This document shows, in pieces, positions 56,355 to 64,000 of a DNA stretch of 64,000 nucleotides; the first letter of the stretch is position 1, and the number at the start of each line of letters is the position of its first letter. The notes under the pieces were generated by a model. It did no database searches and was not told the origin of the DNA. It saw only the letters and a list, made by a program, of their open reading frames with translations. Both the position numbers and the translations under genes were made by a program. The DNA comes from Kiritimatiellia bacterium (GTDB lineage Bacteria; Verrucomicrobiota; Kiritimatiellia; WLWN01): positions 2,484,538 through 2,548,537 of the forward strand of contig WLWN01000001.1 of the NCBI GenBank assembly GCA_012103575.1, read 5' to 3'.

Positions 56355-58316
56355 ATGCTTATACAATTAGTTATAATGGGTGGGGTTGCATGGTACGCAA
56401 AGTCCAGGCTGTCAAAGAGTCCAGCCAAAAAAGAACCGGATGAAAATGCTGAAAAAAAAGCCTTAGGACAAAATATTGTTATTACGGGCTCTGCATTGGC
56501 GTGTTCTGGTTTATCTCTCCTCTACCCTCCCTTAGCATTGTTTACATTACTAGGTGTAGGCTACTGCAGTATTTATATTTTTATAGGCGCTTATATGTCT
56601 ATTATTAAGAAGAAAAAAGTAGATACATACGTTACTGCTTCTCTTTTTGCGGTCATCATGATGTTGACTAGAAGGGCTCTTATTCTGGATCTGGTCTATC
56701 TCGTTTTCTTCTCAGCAGAAAAATTTCTATTAAAGTTAAAGGATGATACCGACAAAAATATGACCGATTTTTTAGCGGAACAGCCTAAGTCGGTTTGGGT
56801 GAAAAGAGATGGACTAGAAGTGTCTGTTTCAATCGAATCACTAAAACCGGGAGATATTGTAGTCGTGGCCTCTGGAGAAATCATCCCTATAGATGGTGTC
56901 ATTATAGAAGGTGTATGCAGTGTTGACCAACACATTTTAACAGGTGAAGCACAACCTGTTGAAAAAGGAGTAGGCGATTCAGTCTTTGCCTTCACCATTA
57001 TCCTGTCCGGTAAAGTATATGTTCGAACGGATGAATCAGGACAAAACACTGTAACGGCTCAAATTAACAACATTTTGACGGACATGAAAAATCAGGTTGA
57101 ACAAAGGGAATTTAAAGCCGACAAAATAAATGATAAATGGTCACTGCCATTGCTCTTGCTTTCAACGCCCTATCTGCTATCCGGAAGAATACCCCAGGGA
57201 TTAAACATTCTTGTTTCAGGGCCTACAATGGGCTTTCGGATGACTAATTCTGTCACACTACTGAACTTTCTAAAAGTATTATCAGGACATCATATTTTTG
57301 TTAAGGATGGACGGGCACTGGAATCACTTACAGAAGTCGATACCATTGTATTTGATAAAACCGGGACACTCACACTGGATACTCCTTCTGTAGGCAACGT
57401 GTATTCATTTGGAAAATGTTCTAAAGATACGATTCTGTCTTGTGCAGCAGCAGCGGAACAAAGACAAAGTCACCCCATTGCACAAGCTATTTTAGAAGAA
57501 GCTCGTAACTGTGAATTAACCCTGCCTGTAATTGATGATTCGCACTACGAATTAGGCTTAGGCATAAAAGCCGTGTTTGACGGGAAAGAGGTATTAGTAG
57601 GAAGCATGAGTTTTATTGTAGGAGCGGGGGTTCCCATTCCAAGGGCATTAAAAACCATTCAGAAAACATCTCATCACCAAGGTTATTCTCTTGTTATTGT
57701 GGCCATAGGCAATCAGCTCGGAGCCATAGAGCTGCATCCAACGATAAGACCTGAGGCTCCCGATGTGATCAGAGAGTTAAACAAAAATTACAGTTTATAT
57801 ATTATGTCTGGAGACCATAAAGAACCCACGCGCAAGATGGCCGAAACACTGAATATCGATCATTATTTCGCGGAGGTGCTGCCTCAGGATAAGGCTCGTT
57901 TAATCAAAAATCTCAAAGAAGAGGGTAGATTGGTTTGTTTTATTGGAGATGGAATAAATGATTCTATTGCGCTTAAAGAAGCCGATGTCTCTATTTCTTT
58001 AGAAGGCGCGTCAACCATCGCAGTCAATACCGCCAATATTATCATGACAAAAGGCACATTAAAAGGGCTGCCCTTGTTATTTGACGTGACGCAAGAATAT
58101 AAAGAAAACAATAACCATGGTCTTCTTATAATGATGATACCGAATTCACTAAATCTAGTAGGAACCATCTTATTGGGGTGGGGGCCATTCATCGGTTTTT
58201 CCATCTACGCTGTTACCTTAGGAGCTACAATGATACACTCACACGTTCCTTTAATTAAAAACAACAAGCGGTTAAAAGAAATGAAAAAAGGTTCTTTGTC
58301 GATTGTTGAAAAATGA
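56355..58316 (+). CDS. Heavy-metal-type P-type ATPase lacking the CPx motif
   Basis: A 653-residue P1B-like pump. It has the actuator TGE (residues 196-198), phosphorylation DKTGTLT (334-340), the SHP motif of heavy-metal pumps (372-374) and GDGIND (531-536). It has no N-terminal metal-binding HMA domain; helices replace it. In the channel helix, where metal pumps have CPC (or SPC, TPC), it reads ILVSGPTMGFRMTN (residues 285-298), so both cysteines are gone, and the later membrane N-Y and M-S-S patterns are not evident. The ATP cycle looks complete but the ion is unclear. It starts 118 bases after rpmA. Confidence 0.8.
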   Translation: MLIQLVIMGGVAWYAKSRLSKSPAKKEPDENAEKKALGQNIVITGSALACSGLSLLYPPLALFTLLGVGYCSIYIFIGAYMSIIKKKKVDTYVTASLFAVIMMLTRRALILDLVYLVFFSAEKFLLKLKDDTDKNMTDFLAEQPKSVWVKRDGLEVSVSIESLKPGDIVVVASGEIIPIDGVIIEGVCSVDQHILTGEAQPVEKGVGDSVFAFTIILSGKVYVRTDESGQNTVTAQINNILTDMKNQVEQREFKADKINDKWSLPLLLLSTPYLLSGRIPQGLNILVSGPTMGFRMTNSVTLLNFLKVLSGHHIFVKDGRALESLTEVDTIVFDKTGTLTLDTPSVGNVYSFGKCSKDTILSCAAAAEQRQSHPIAQAILEEARNCELTLPVIDDSHYELGLGIKAVFDGKEVLVGSMSFIVGAGVPIPRALKTIQKTSHHQGYSLVIVAIGNQLGAIELHPTIRPEAPDVIRELNKNYSLYIMSGDHKEPTRKMAETLNIDHYFAEVLPQDKARLIKNLKEEGRLVCFIGDGINDSIALKEADVSISLEGASTIAVNTANIIMTKGTLKGLPLLFDVTQEYKENNNHGLLIMMIPNSLNLVGTILLGWGPFIGFSIYAVTLGATMIHSHVPLIKNNKRLKEMKKGSLSIVEK

Positions 58317-58623
58317 ACATGGCGTAACTGATGGTGACTGCTGGGGAACAAATTTTTTAAGATAGGGGGTCGACCGGGAAAGTCATCGGTGGTGATCATC
58401 ATCACTCCAGTTCATAGAGTTTGTCAAGCAGTTGGCTAAGGTGTCTGGGTGAATACCCCATTCCCACCGCCTGCATCCTTCTGAGTGCCCCGCTGAAACT
58501 TTTGGCGTTGAGTCAAAATCTGATCGAGAAGTTTACGTCGATTTTAATTCATGATTAAGCAGTGAAGAATGAATATATTTGAGCGGGTGCATATATTTCA
58601 AACAAACAGGTTCTAAGCATTGA
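58317..58623 (-). other. Intergenic stretch with a short unassigned minus-strand tail
   Basis: No clear gene. A minus-strand frame ending at the TGA near 58400 reads MQAVGMGYSPRHLSQLLDKLYELE, like the end of a longer, now missing protein. The other frames are closed. I do not recognise it; it could be the tail of a lost transposase. The only other content is AT-rich sequence before the dehydrogenase stop. Confidence 0.2.
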
Positions 58624-59568
58624 CTACGTTGGGGTTCCGCCTAAAAAAGAGTTGACGTTGTCAGCGGTTACCTTCATGAGTCGACGACGAGCCGCTAGGG
58701 TTCCCCACGCCATATGAGGTGTAATAATACAATTTTTGGCGTTTAGCAAAGGATTATCAGGGCAGATCGGTTCAACGGAAACAACATCAACCGCGGCGTC
58801 GGCTAATTGGGCAGCGTTTAATGCATGGGCAAGATCTTGTTCGTTTATTAACGAGCCCCTCGATGTGTTAATTAAAAAGGCTGAAGGTTTCATATGGCCT
58901 AAGAATTTTGCATTTACAAACTCTATATTGTCTTCAGTCTGAGGACAATGAAGGCTAATCACGTCGGCTTTAGCAAAAACATTGGGGATTTCTTTCCAAG
59001 AGAAGGGTGTATAATCAGGCTCTTTACCATGGACGACATCCGCAGCGATTACGTTCATCTCAAAGGCATGAGCCAATGCTCCTGTTCGTCGTCCAATACG
59101 CCCGAATCCAATAAGGCCCATGGTTAGTCCGGCTAGTTCTACAAGTGGATAATCCCAAAAACAAAAATCTCCGCGTTTTCTCCATTCTCCCTCTTTTACA
59201 ACTTGAGCATGGTGGGCGACATGATGACAAAGGTTTAATAAAAGGGCCAATACGTATTAGCTAACCGTGTCGGTTCCATAAACAGGGACGTTGGATACAA
59301 GAATGTTTCGTACCCGGGCTGTTTTGGTATCTACAATGTTATATCCTGTAGCTAGGACAGAAATAAATTTTAGATCAGGTAACTGAGCTAACGTTTCATC
59401 GGTTAGAGGCGTTTTGTTAGTTAGAATAATGTCTGCTTCTTGTGAACGCTCCAAAATCTGATCATGTGATGTCTGATCATATACGGTGACGTCTCCGCAC
59501 TTTTGGACTTCATCCCACGGATTATCGCCAGGATTTAATGTGTACCCATCCAAAACAACTATTTTCAT
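58624..59568 (-). pseudogene. D-2-hydroxyacid dehydrogenase with one nonsense codon
   Basis: The first part (MKIVVLDGYTLNPGDNPWDEV...LPDLKFISVLATGYNIVD...NVPVYGTDTVS) stops at TAA (59259-59257); the same frame continues YVLALLLNLCHHVAHHAQVV and the NAD domain MGLIGFGRIGRRTGALA, ...DVISLHCPQTEDN, FLINTSRGSLINEQDL and NCIITPHMAWGT. The stop replaces the Gln expected in D-x-V-(A/S)-Q-Y-V. It resembles glycerate/hydroxypyruvate reductases. One base change (TAA from CAA) inactivates it. It follows the ygeW remnant by 12 bases. Confidence 0.88.
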
Positions 59569-59856
59569 CGGTATCCTTACCTATTCAGAGAGTCTTGGGT
59601 GACTGGTTTGTATGAGTGCTTCTAACGTTGAAACAGGATCTTTAATTTTCGCCAAAAAAATCATGGCCGCAATGATATGCGGTTTAAAACTGGCTTCGTG
59701 ATAGGTGTCGGGAATATATCGATCAAATACAGATCTTTCCACTTCACCCCGATCACAGCTTAGGCCGGTAATGTCTGCGGGAAGACAATGCTGATACAGG
59801 GCGTTACCTTCTTTTGTCAGCTTCATTCTTTCTTCGGTGCATTCCCAATCAACTAT

Positions 59857-61514
59857 CCTGAATCCGTCAGCTATCGCTTCGGAAGGTGTTTTGGGGCTCA
59901 AAAGTTGAAAACTTTTTCCTTGAGATGCTCGCTTTTGGGCGGATTGGGACCGGCAAGTATCACCCTGATGAATTTTTTGAGCGTACAGGTCAGATTCACT
60001 CTGATTTGACCATTTTGGGGCGTAAGCCTCCTTGGGCAGTCGCCTTAGAGTATTGTTAAAGGTGCACGGAGGGCTATGCGAAGGAATGGGCAATATCTTG
60101 TATCACTTCAAACCAGCGACAACGCTTGCCAAAGTGAAGTTCAATTCGTCCGGCGTGGCGGACCAATCGAGCCGCGCAATAAACGATATTTTTGAGAACC
60201 GTTTTGATTCGCCAGCGCGGGATGTTGATTTTCTGCGGGGCAAGCCCAGCCCGTTTGATGACCTCTTGGCCAAGACGGCGCAATAGGTTGAAGAGCCACC
60301 ATGGCGCATAACAGAATAATCTTATTGGCACAGAGTCTCCCCGAAGGCAATCGCTCAACATCAAGATCGCTTTTGAGTTCACTGTGGTACTGCTCGCTGG
60401 GGTCATGTCCATGATAGAGATCTAGCACCGTCTTGGCACGACAAGAGAGGTTCGTCCACCAGGTGTTTACCTCAAGTTTAGGAACCAGAAGTTTCTGACC
60501 ATCGATATCGATGGTGCGTTCAATCACTTCAAAGGCCACCGGGACACAAGGGCGGTTTTGGTCACCACCGGGATGGAAATGATCGAAAAAGCCTGTGTAA
60601 ACGTTCTTGCCTTCACGACTGTCTTGTTTGTCTCCAACTCGGCGTGCAAGGGCCAGCATTTGTTCAGGACATTCGCGGCGAAGATTTCGCTTTACGATGA
60701 AATAATGATCCCCAAAAGCGTCGAAGTTATCGGCCGCAGCGTTGCCACTATCAAGCCGAAGCAAACATTTTCCACCCAGGCCCAGGGTTTGGAGCGTTTC
60801 AACGCTGCGGGCAATAAACGCGGTCGTTCCCGACTGACAATGTTGTTTACCGGGTCGAAGTTCGCACTCAAGCATGTGGCCTTGAGTGCCCACATAGGCA
60901 AATATCGGGGCGTAACCATCATGGCCCTTCTAGGTGTAGGAAACGCCTTCTTCCGAAGAGCCTGAGTGCTCCAAAGGCTCACATCGATATCGACGGGAAC
61001 AAGATCAAGCCCTTCGACATCTACGTAGCCAAAGGGGCCCGAGGAAAGAAGTTCGGTGTTGAGTTTGCGTAGCCCCACATGGGTTCTGGCTGGGGGCAGG
61101 TCGTCGAAACGACGTCGGAACACCGGCTCAGAGGCTACCTTTTTAACTCCCCTTTTTAAGTCCAAAGGCATTCATAAAAATCTCATCACCCCGGTACAGG
61201 TCGATATCATTGAAATCGGTTCGACCGTTGCAAAGTAAGCCGATCTGGGTAAGGAGGATCTCCCGATCAGAGATCGCATCGGAGCGGCGTGGTTAAAAAT
61301 TGGAGGGAAGAATCCGTTGAGCATGATCCTCAAGCAGCAGGCCGCAAAGATGATTTCCGCTTGTGCTGTTGAGTTCGCTCTTGCCAGTCTTTATTTTATA
61401 TTGTTTCATATACACACCTGTTGGGGTGGGGTTGTTTGTTTGAATACGGGTATCCTCCCCGCTTTAGCCCAACAGGTAATGAAAAATCGTCAGATTTTAT
61501 CTGACGGATTCAGG
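59857..61514 (-). mobile_element. IS1380-family-like insertion sequence
   Basis: A 1658-bp element with terminal inverted repeats CCTGAATCCGTCAG at both ends (59857-59870 and complement of 61501-61514). The possible target duplication is 5 bp with one mismatch (ACTAT/AATAT). It interrupts the ygeW pseudogene and carries a multiply frameshifted transposase. Near the right end CGTCAGAT-TTT-ATCTGACG (61488-61506) makes a hairpin with the terminal repeat. The same terminus is found on the nearby MITE. Confidence 0.82.
60074..61330 (-). pseudogene. IS1380-family transposase, several frameshifts
   Basis: Homologous blocks lie in order on the minus strand but in changing frames: DREILLTQIGLLCNGRTDFNDIDLYRGDEIFMNAFGLK (near 61290-61165), VASEPVFRRRFDDLPPARTHVGLRKLNTEL and VDVEGLDLVPVDIDVS (61171-60960), GTQGHMLECELRPGKQHCQSGT...CLLRLDSGNAAADNFDAF and DLYHGHDPSEQYHSELKSDLDVERLPSG (60893-60310), and LNLLRRLGQEVIKRAGL to the end at 60074. 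The DSGN and E-x-x-H-S-E-L-K-D blocks identify the DDE core. At least three frameshifts make it inactive. Confidence 0.82.
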
Positions 61515-61911
61515 AATATGCCTTTTATTTTCTTCTAAGCATTCTTTTTCTAAATGCTTGAGGCCTTCATGGTCCTGTGCATGCAAAAGATCTCTTCTTT
61601 GCTCCATGATGTGCAGCTAGCCCAAGCGCATTAACGGCAGAGGCAAAGCTAAAACGGGTCCGTGTAGAATAATCCCGAAAAATAGAAATGGCTAAGCCTG
61701 TATCAAAAATCCTCGTGGAAATGTTTTGCTTATGTAACTCCTTTAAAATTTTAGCCACATATAATGTCGCCTTAAGATCGTCCTCTGATTTTTCCCATGT
61801 TAACAAAAAGTCCTTCGCAAACATGTCAGACTTTAACAGCCCTAATTTTTCAAGGTCGGTTTTTACCCCATTGTTCATTATATGATATATCCTTTATTGA
61901 GATGCTGCATG

Positions 61912-61941
61912 TTGACAGCGTGCTTAATCGGACGTTATGTT
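61912..61941 (+). promoter_or_regulatory. Predicted arcC promoter just upstream of a MITE
   Basis: TTGACA (61912-61917) and TATGTT (61936-61941, 4 of 6) are 18 bases apart. The MITE begins 4 bases later at 61945, so transcripts starting here would carry the whole 163-base palindrome in the arcC leader. Confidence 0.5.
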
Positions 61942-61944
61942 TAT

Positions 61945-62107
61945 CCTGGATCCGTCAGTTAAACGTGGGATTTCTGTGCGAATGCTTTGGAGGCAAAAGG
62001 TTGCAAAAAAACGCAGGCGCACCCGCTGGGTGCGTCGAGGCTTTTTTGTAATTCCTTTTGGCCCAAATAGTTCGTGCAGAAAACCGCATTTAACTGACGG
62101 ATCCAGG
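61945..62107. mobile_element. 163-bp palindromic MITE with IS1380-like termini
   Basis: The left arm starts CCTGGATCCGTCAGTTAAAC and the right arm, read inwards from 62107, starts CCTGGATCCGTCAGTTAAAT; imperfect pairing runs through to a GCACCC-GCT-GGGTGC centre. It is flanked by perfect 5-bp direct repeats TTTAT (61940-61944 and 62108-62112). Its ends match those of the IS1380-like element (CCTGAATCCGTCAG) except for one base. It encodes nothing and lies in the divergent ygeW-arcC region, 38 bases before the arcC ATG. Confidence 0.88.
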
Positions 62108-62145
62108 TTTATTTCAGTAGTAAAGAAAGTCAATCTATATCTTAC

Positions 62146-63090
62146 ATGAACTCTAAATTAGTCGTTATTGCAATAAGCGGGAATTCCCTTATTTCAAACC
62201 CTGCACAGATGTCGGTACTCGACCAATATCGAGCTGCGGGAGAAACAAGCTGTCATATCGCCACCCTTGTTAAAGCGGGGTATCGCGTTGTGATTACGCA
62301 TGGAAACGGCCCGCAAGTAGGGTTTATCCTTTTGCGATCGGAACTCGCTAAAGACACGTTGCATCAAGTTCCTTTAGAAAGTTGCGTGGCCGATACACAG
62401 GGGGCTATTGGGTATCAGATTCAACAAACACTTTCCAACGAACTAAGACGTCAAGATATTTGGAAACAGGTAGCCACCCTTATAACACAGGTGGTCGTCG
62501 ACAAGAAAAATCCTGCCTTTCAAAACCCTTCCAAACCGATTGGCCCCTTTCTAAGTGAGGAGGACGCCCTCTATCAACAAGAAAAAGAAGGGTGGTCGCT
62601 TATAGAAGATGCTGGTCGTGGATGGCGTCGCGTTGTGCCCTCACCCAAACCCTTAGAAATTATTGAACTATCATCCATTCAAAGCTTGCTTGACCAAGAC
62701 ATCATTGTCGTAGCCGGCGGCGGTGGTGGGATTCCCGTTATACGAACAGAAGATGGATCCCTGAAAGGATGTCCAGCCGTCATAGAAAAGATACGGGATC
62801 TTCTGTACTCGCCAAAAGAAATCAATGCAAAGACGTTTATCATTTCTACAACGGTGGATCAGGTCGCTCTGCATTTTGGGAAACCCAACCAAACGTTCAT
62901 TGACCGTATGAGCCTTGCTGAAGCCCGAAAGTATATGGAAGAAGGCTATTTTGCAGCAGGTAGCATGAAGCCTAAAATCGAAGCCTGCATTGATTTCTTA
63001 GAAAACGGCGGAGAAGAAGTCATTATTACTCAAGCCCACCTTTTGGGAAAAGCCATACAGGGTGAAACGGGAACGCATATTAAAGACTAA
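62146..63090 (+). CDS. arcC: Carbamate kinase
   Basis: A 314-residue amino-acid-kinase-fold enzyme: AISGNSLISN (N-terminal phosphate loop), VITHGNGPQVGFILLRSE, SCVADTQGAIGYQIQQTL, RRVVPSPKPLEIIE, VAGGGGGIPVI and AAGSMKPKIEACIDFLENGG. It makes ATP from carbamoyl phosphate. Its natural partner here, the YgeW-like carbamoyltransferase, is a pseudogene on the opposite strand, so the substrate supply may be lost. A G in the family motif (A-L-G-G-N) is replaced by S (AISGNS), the same small loop being kept. Confidence 0.92.
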   Translation: MNSKLVVIAISGNSLISNPAQMSVLDQYRAAGETSCHIATLVKAGYRVVITHGNGPQVGFILLRSELAKDTLHQVPLESCVADTQGAIGYQIQQTLSNELRRQDIWKQVATLITQVVVDKKNPAFQNPSKPIGPFLSEEDALYQQEKEGWSLIEDAGRGWRRVVPSPKPLEIIELSSIQSLLDQDIIVVAGGGGGIPVIRTEDGSLKGCPAVIEKIRDLLYSPKEINAKTFIISTTVDQVALHFGKPNQTFIDRMSLAEARKYMEEGYFAAGSMKPKIEACIDFLENGGEEVIITQAHLLGKAIQGETGTHIKD

Positions 63091-63136
63091 AAAAAATCCG
63101 TCGTCCATTATCTTACACAACAAAAAGGAAATCACA

Positions 63137-64000
63137 ATGACCGGGTCTATATCTCAAAACCCAGAGACAGATAAAATGAGAATCGCCGTTGTGGGGACAG
63201 GCGCAGCAGGGCTTACGGCAGCTTGGCTGTTGCAGCGCAAACATCGCATTGATCTCTACGAAAAAAATCATTACATAGGGGGGCACACAAGAACACGGAT
63301 CCTTCAGGATGGGCCAGATGCAGGAACCCCCATAGATACGGGATTTATTGTAATGAACCATGCAAATTACCCCCTGCTAACAAAAATATTGGATCAGCTA
63401 AAGATTCCTTTAGGCGATAGCGATATGTCGTTTAGCTTTCACTGTGAACAAACGGGATATGCATATGCCGGCACCAACCTTGGATCCTTGTTCGTCCAAC
63501 GCTCAAATCTTTGGAATGGCTCGCATTGGCGTATGCTCATTGATATTCTTCGATTTAATGCTTCGGCCATTCAAAATCTTAGCGAGGGCCACTTGTCAGA
63601 ATGGACGCTGGGAATCTATTTGGCCCAAAAAAGATATAGCCGTGCTTTTAAGGAACAATACCTATTCCCTATGTGTTCGGCTATATGGTCCGCTTCCACA
63701 GAAAAGATAGAATCTTTCCCTGCACAATCTGTTCTTCAGTTTTTTGATAATCACGGCCTACTTTCCATCAATAAACGTCCGCAATGGAAGTATGTGAAAG
63801 ACGGAAGCCACGAATATGTAAAGGCTATGTTAAAGACCATCAAAGGTAAAAAAAACCTAAACACACCGATAGAAAAGATTTTTCGTCACGAAAACCAGGT
63901 CATCTTGCACCTAAAAGATGGCTCTTCACGAACCTATGATGCTGTCGTAGTTGGCACCCATGCGGACGAAGCATTGGAACTATTGGGAGACGCGAGCCCC
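63137..64000 (+). CDS. FAD/NAD(P)-binding oxidoreductase, COG2907-type (partial)
   Basis: The frame opens at ATG 63137 (AAAGGAA 8 bases upstream) and stays open to the end of the window, 288 codons. The dinucleotide fold is RIAVVGTGAAGLTAAWLLQ (G-x-G-x-x-G at residues 20-25), then DLYEKNHYIGGHTRT, TPIDTGFIVMNHANYPLL, FPMCSAIWSAS, YVKDGSHEYV and VVVGTHADEALELLGD. These match predicted amine-oxidase-like proteins that are often encoded with cyclopropane fatty acid synthase genes. The C-terminus lies outside the window. Co-transcription with arcC (46-base gap) is possible. Confidence 0.85.
   Translation, partial: MTGSISQNPETDKMRIAVVGTGAAGLTAAWLLQRKHRIDLYEKNHYIGGHTRTRILQDGPDAGTPIDTGFIVMNHANYPLLTKILDQLKIPLGDSDMSFSFHCEQTGYAYAGTNLGSLFVQRSNLWNGSHWRMLIDILRFNASAIQNLSEGHLSEWTLGIYLAQKRYSRAFKEQYLFPMCSAIWSASTEKIESFPAQSVLQFFDNHGLLSINKRPQWKYVKDGSHEYVKAMLKTIKGKKNLNTPIEKIFRHENQVILHLKDGSSRTYDAVVVGTHADEALELLGDASP

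Larger units (their letters stand above)
59581..61878 (-). pseudogene. ygeW: Knotted carbamoyltransferase YgeW-like gene, deleted and IS-interrupted
   Basis: The N-terminal part (61878 to about 61607) reads KDFLLTWEKSEDDLKATLYVAKILKELH and ISIFRDYSTRTRFSFASAVNALGLA (carbamoyl phosphate loop STRTR). It then joins, out of frame, MEQRRDLLHAQDHEGLKHLEKECLEENKRH (61620-61515), which belongs near residue 300 of the family, so about 190 codons are deleted. The IS1380-type element (59857-61514) follows, and the C-terminus resumes as VDWECTEERMKLTKEGNALYQHCLPADITG to 59581. Intact relatives act on carbamoyl phosphate in purine or related degradation; arcC lies beside it. Confidence 0.82.

Noticed and set aside
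59860-60093. Protein-like frame (RRLPKEAYAPKWSNQSESDLYAQ) as the N-terminal part of the carbamoyltransferase tail
   Set aside because: It lies inside the IS1380-like element between transposase stop and terminal repeat; true ygeW homology begins only at VDWECTEE beyond the repeat.

Overview
The window (about 44% GC by eye) comes from a Gram-negative bacterium: it encodes a TolC/RND efflux pair, an outer-membrane barrel, lipoprotein-type signals and a YgeW/ArcC carbamoyl pathway. The omega subunit, the tiny very basic MGQQLRIRVKRK... protein, a NamZ-type muramidase, a 361-residue IlvC and intergenic heptamer and palindrome repeats lean towards the Verrucomicrobiota/Kiritimatiellota (PVC) side. 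That assignment is inference; no rRNA is present. The genetic code is standard: intact genes end in TAA, TAG and TGA.

Layout. 1-4594: an oligopeptide ABC transporter operon (oppA tail, B, C, D, F) interrupted between oppB and oppC by a REP-associated transposase. 4838-6662: molybdate permease and ATPase (modBC, no modA). 6750-10044: a dinB pseudogene with two inverted IS630-family copies whose recombination flipped the segment between them. 10028-19055: ychF, a nuclease pseudogene, and the translation/transcription block rbfA-infB-nusA, smpB, rpoZ, groEL. 19088-21388: groES and dnaK. 21771-27631: TolC, RND pump and a DUF1015 protein, then tRNA-Asp. 27795-33267: outer-membrane and metabolic genes (namZ, ilvC, an APC permease). 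33413-38500 is an accessory island: a type II toxin-antitoxin pair, an attC-like palindrome, a three-gene ABC-3C conflict system broken in at least two of its three genes, a cluster of strong hairpins and a tyrosine-recombinase fragment. 38626-41854: DUF2237, tRNA-Thr, nnr, pdxJ. 41988-45248: a Dabb gene split by an ISKra4-type element that itself carries an IS30 element. 45420-48644: cyoE, a DUF420 protein and an ECF sigma/anti-sigma operon. 48861-49818: a second, frameshifted IS30 transposase. 49888-58316: aminotransferase, Lrp, TrmJ, small signalling and redox genes, ruvAB, rplU-rpmA and an unusual P-type ATPase. 58624-64000: a decayed dehydrogenase and carbamoyltransferase (the latter carrying an IS1380-type element), a 163-bp MITE, carbamate kinase and the start of a COG2907 oxidoreductase.

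The housekeeping blocks are intact, while the rest shows active decay: at least nine genes are disrupted by single nonsense codons, one-base frameshifts or insertions, many fresh enough to reconstruct the ancestral reading frame. The best new observations are: the IS630-mediated inversion that can be undone on paper to restore both dinB and ychF exactly; a palindromic MITE that shares termini with the resident IS1380-type element, has a perfect 5-bp target duplication and sits in the arcC leader; the nested Dabb/ISKra4/IS30 insertion; the decayed ABC-3C system with an attC-like palindrome beside it; a hairpin whose G-U pairs point to a plus-strand structured RNA; and a heavy-metal-type P-type ATPase without the CPx metal motif.
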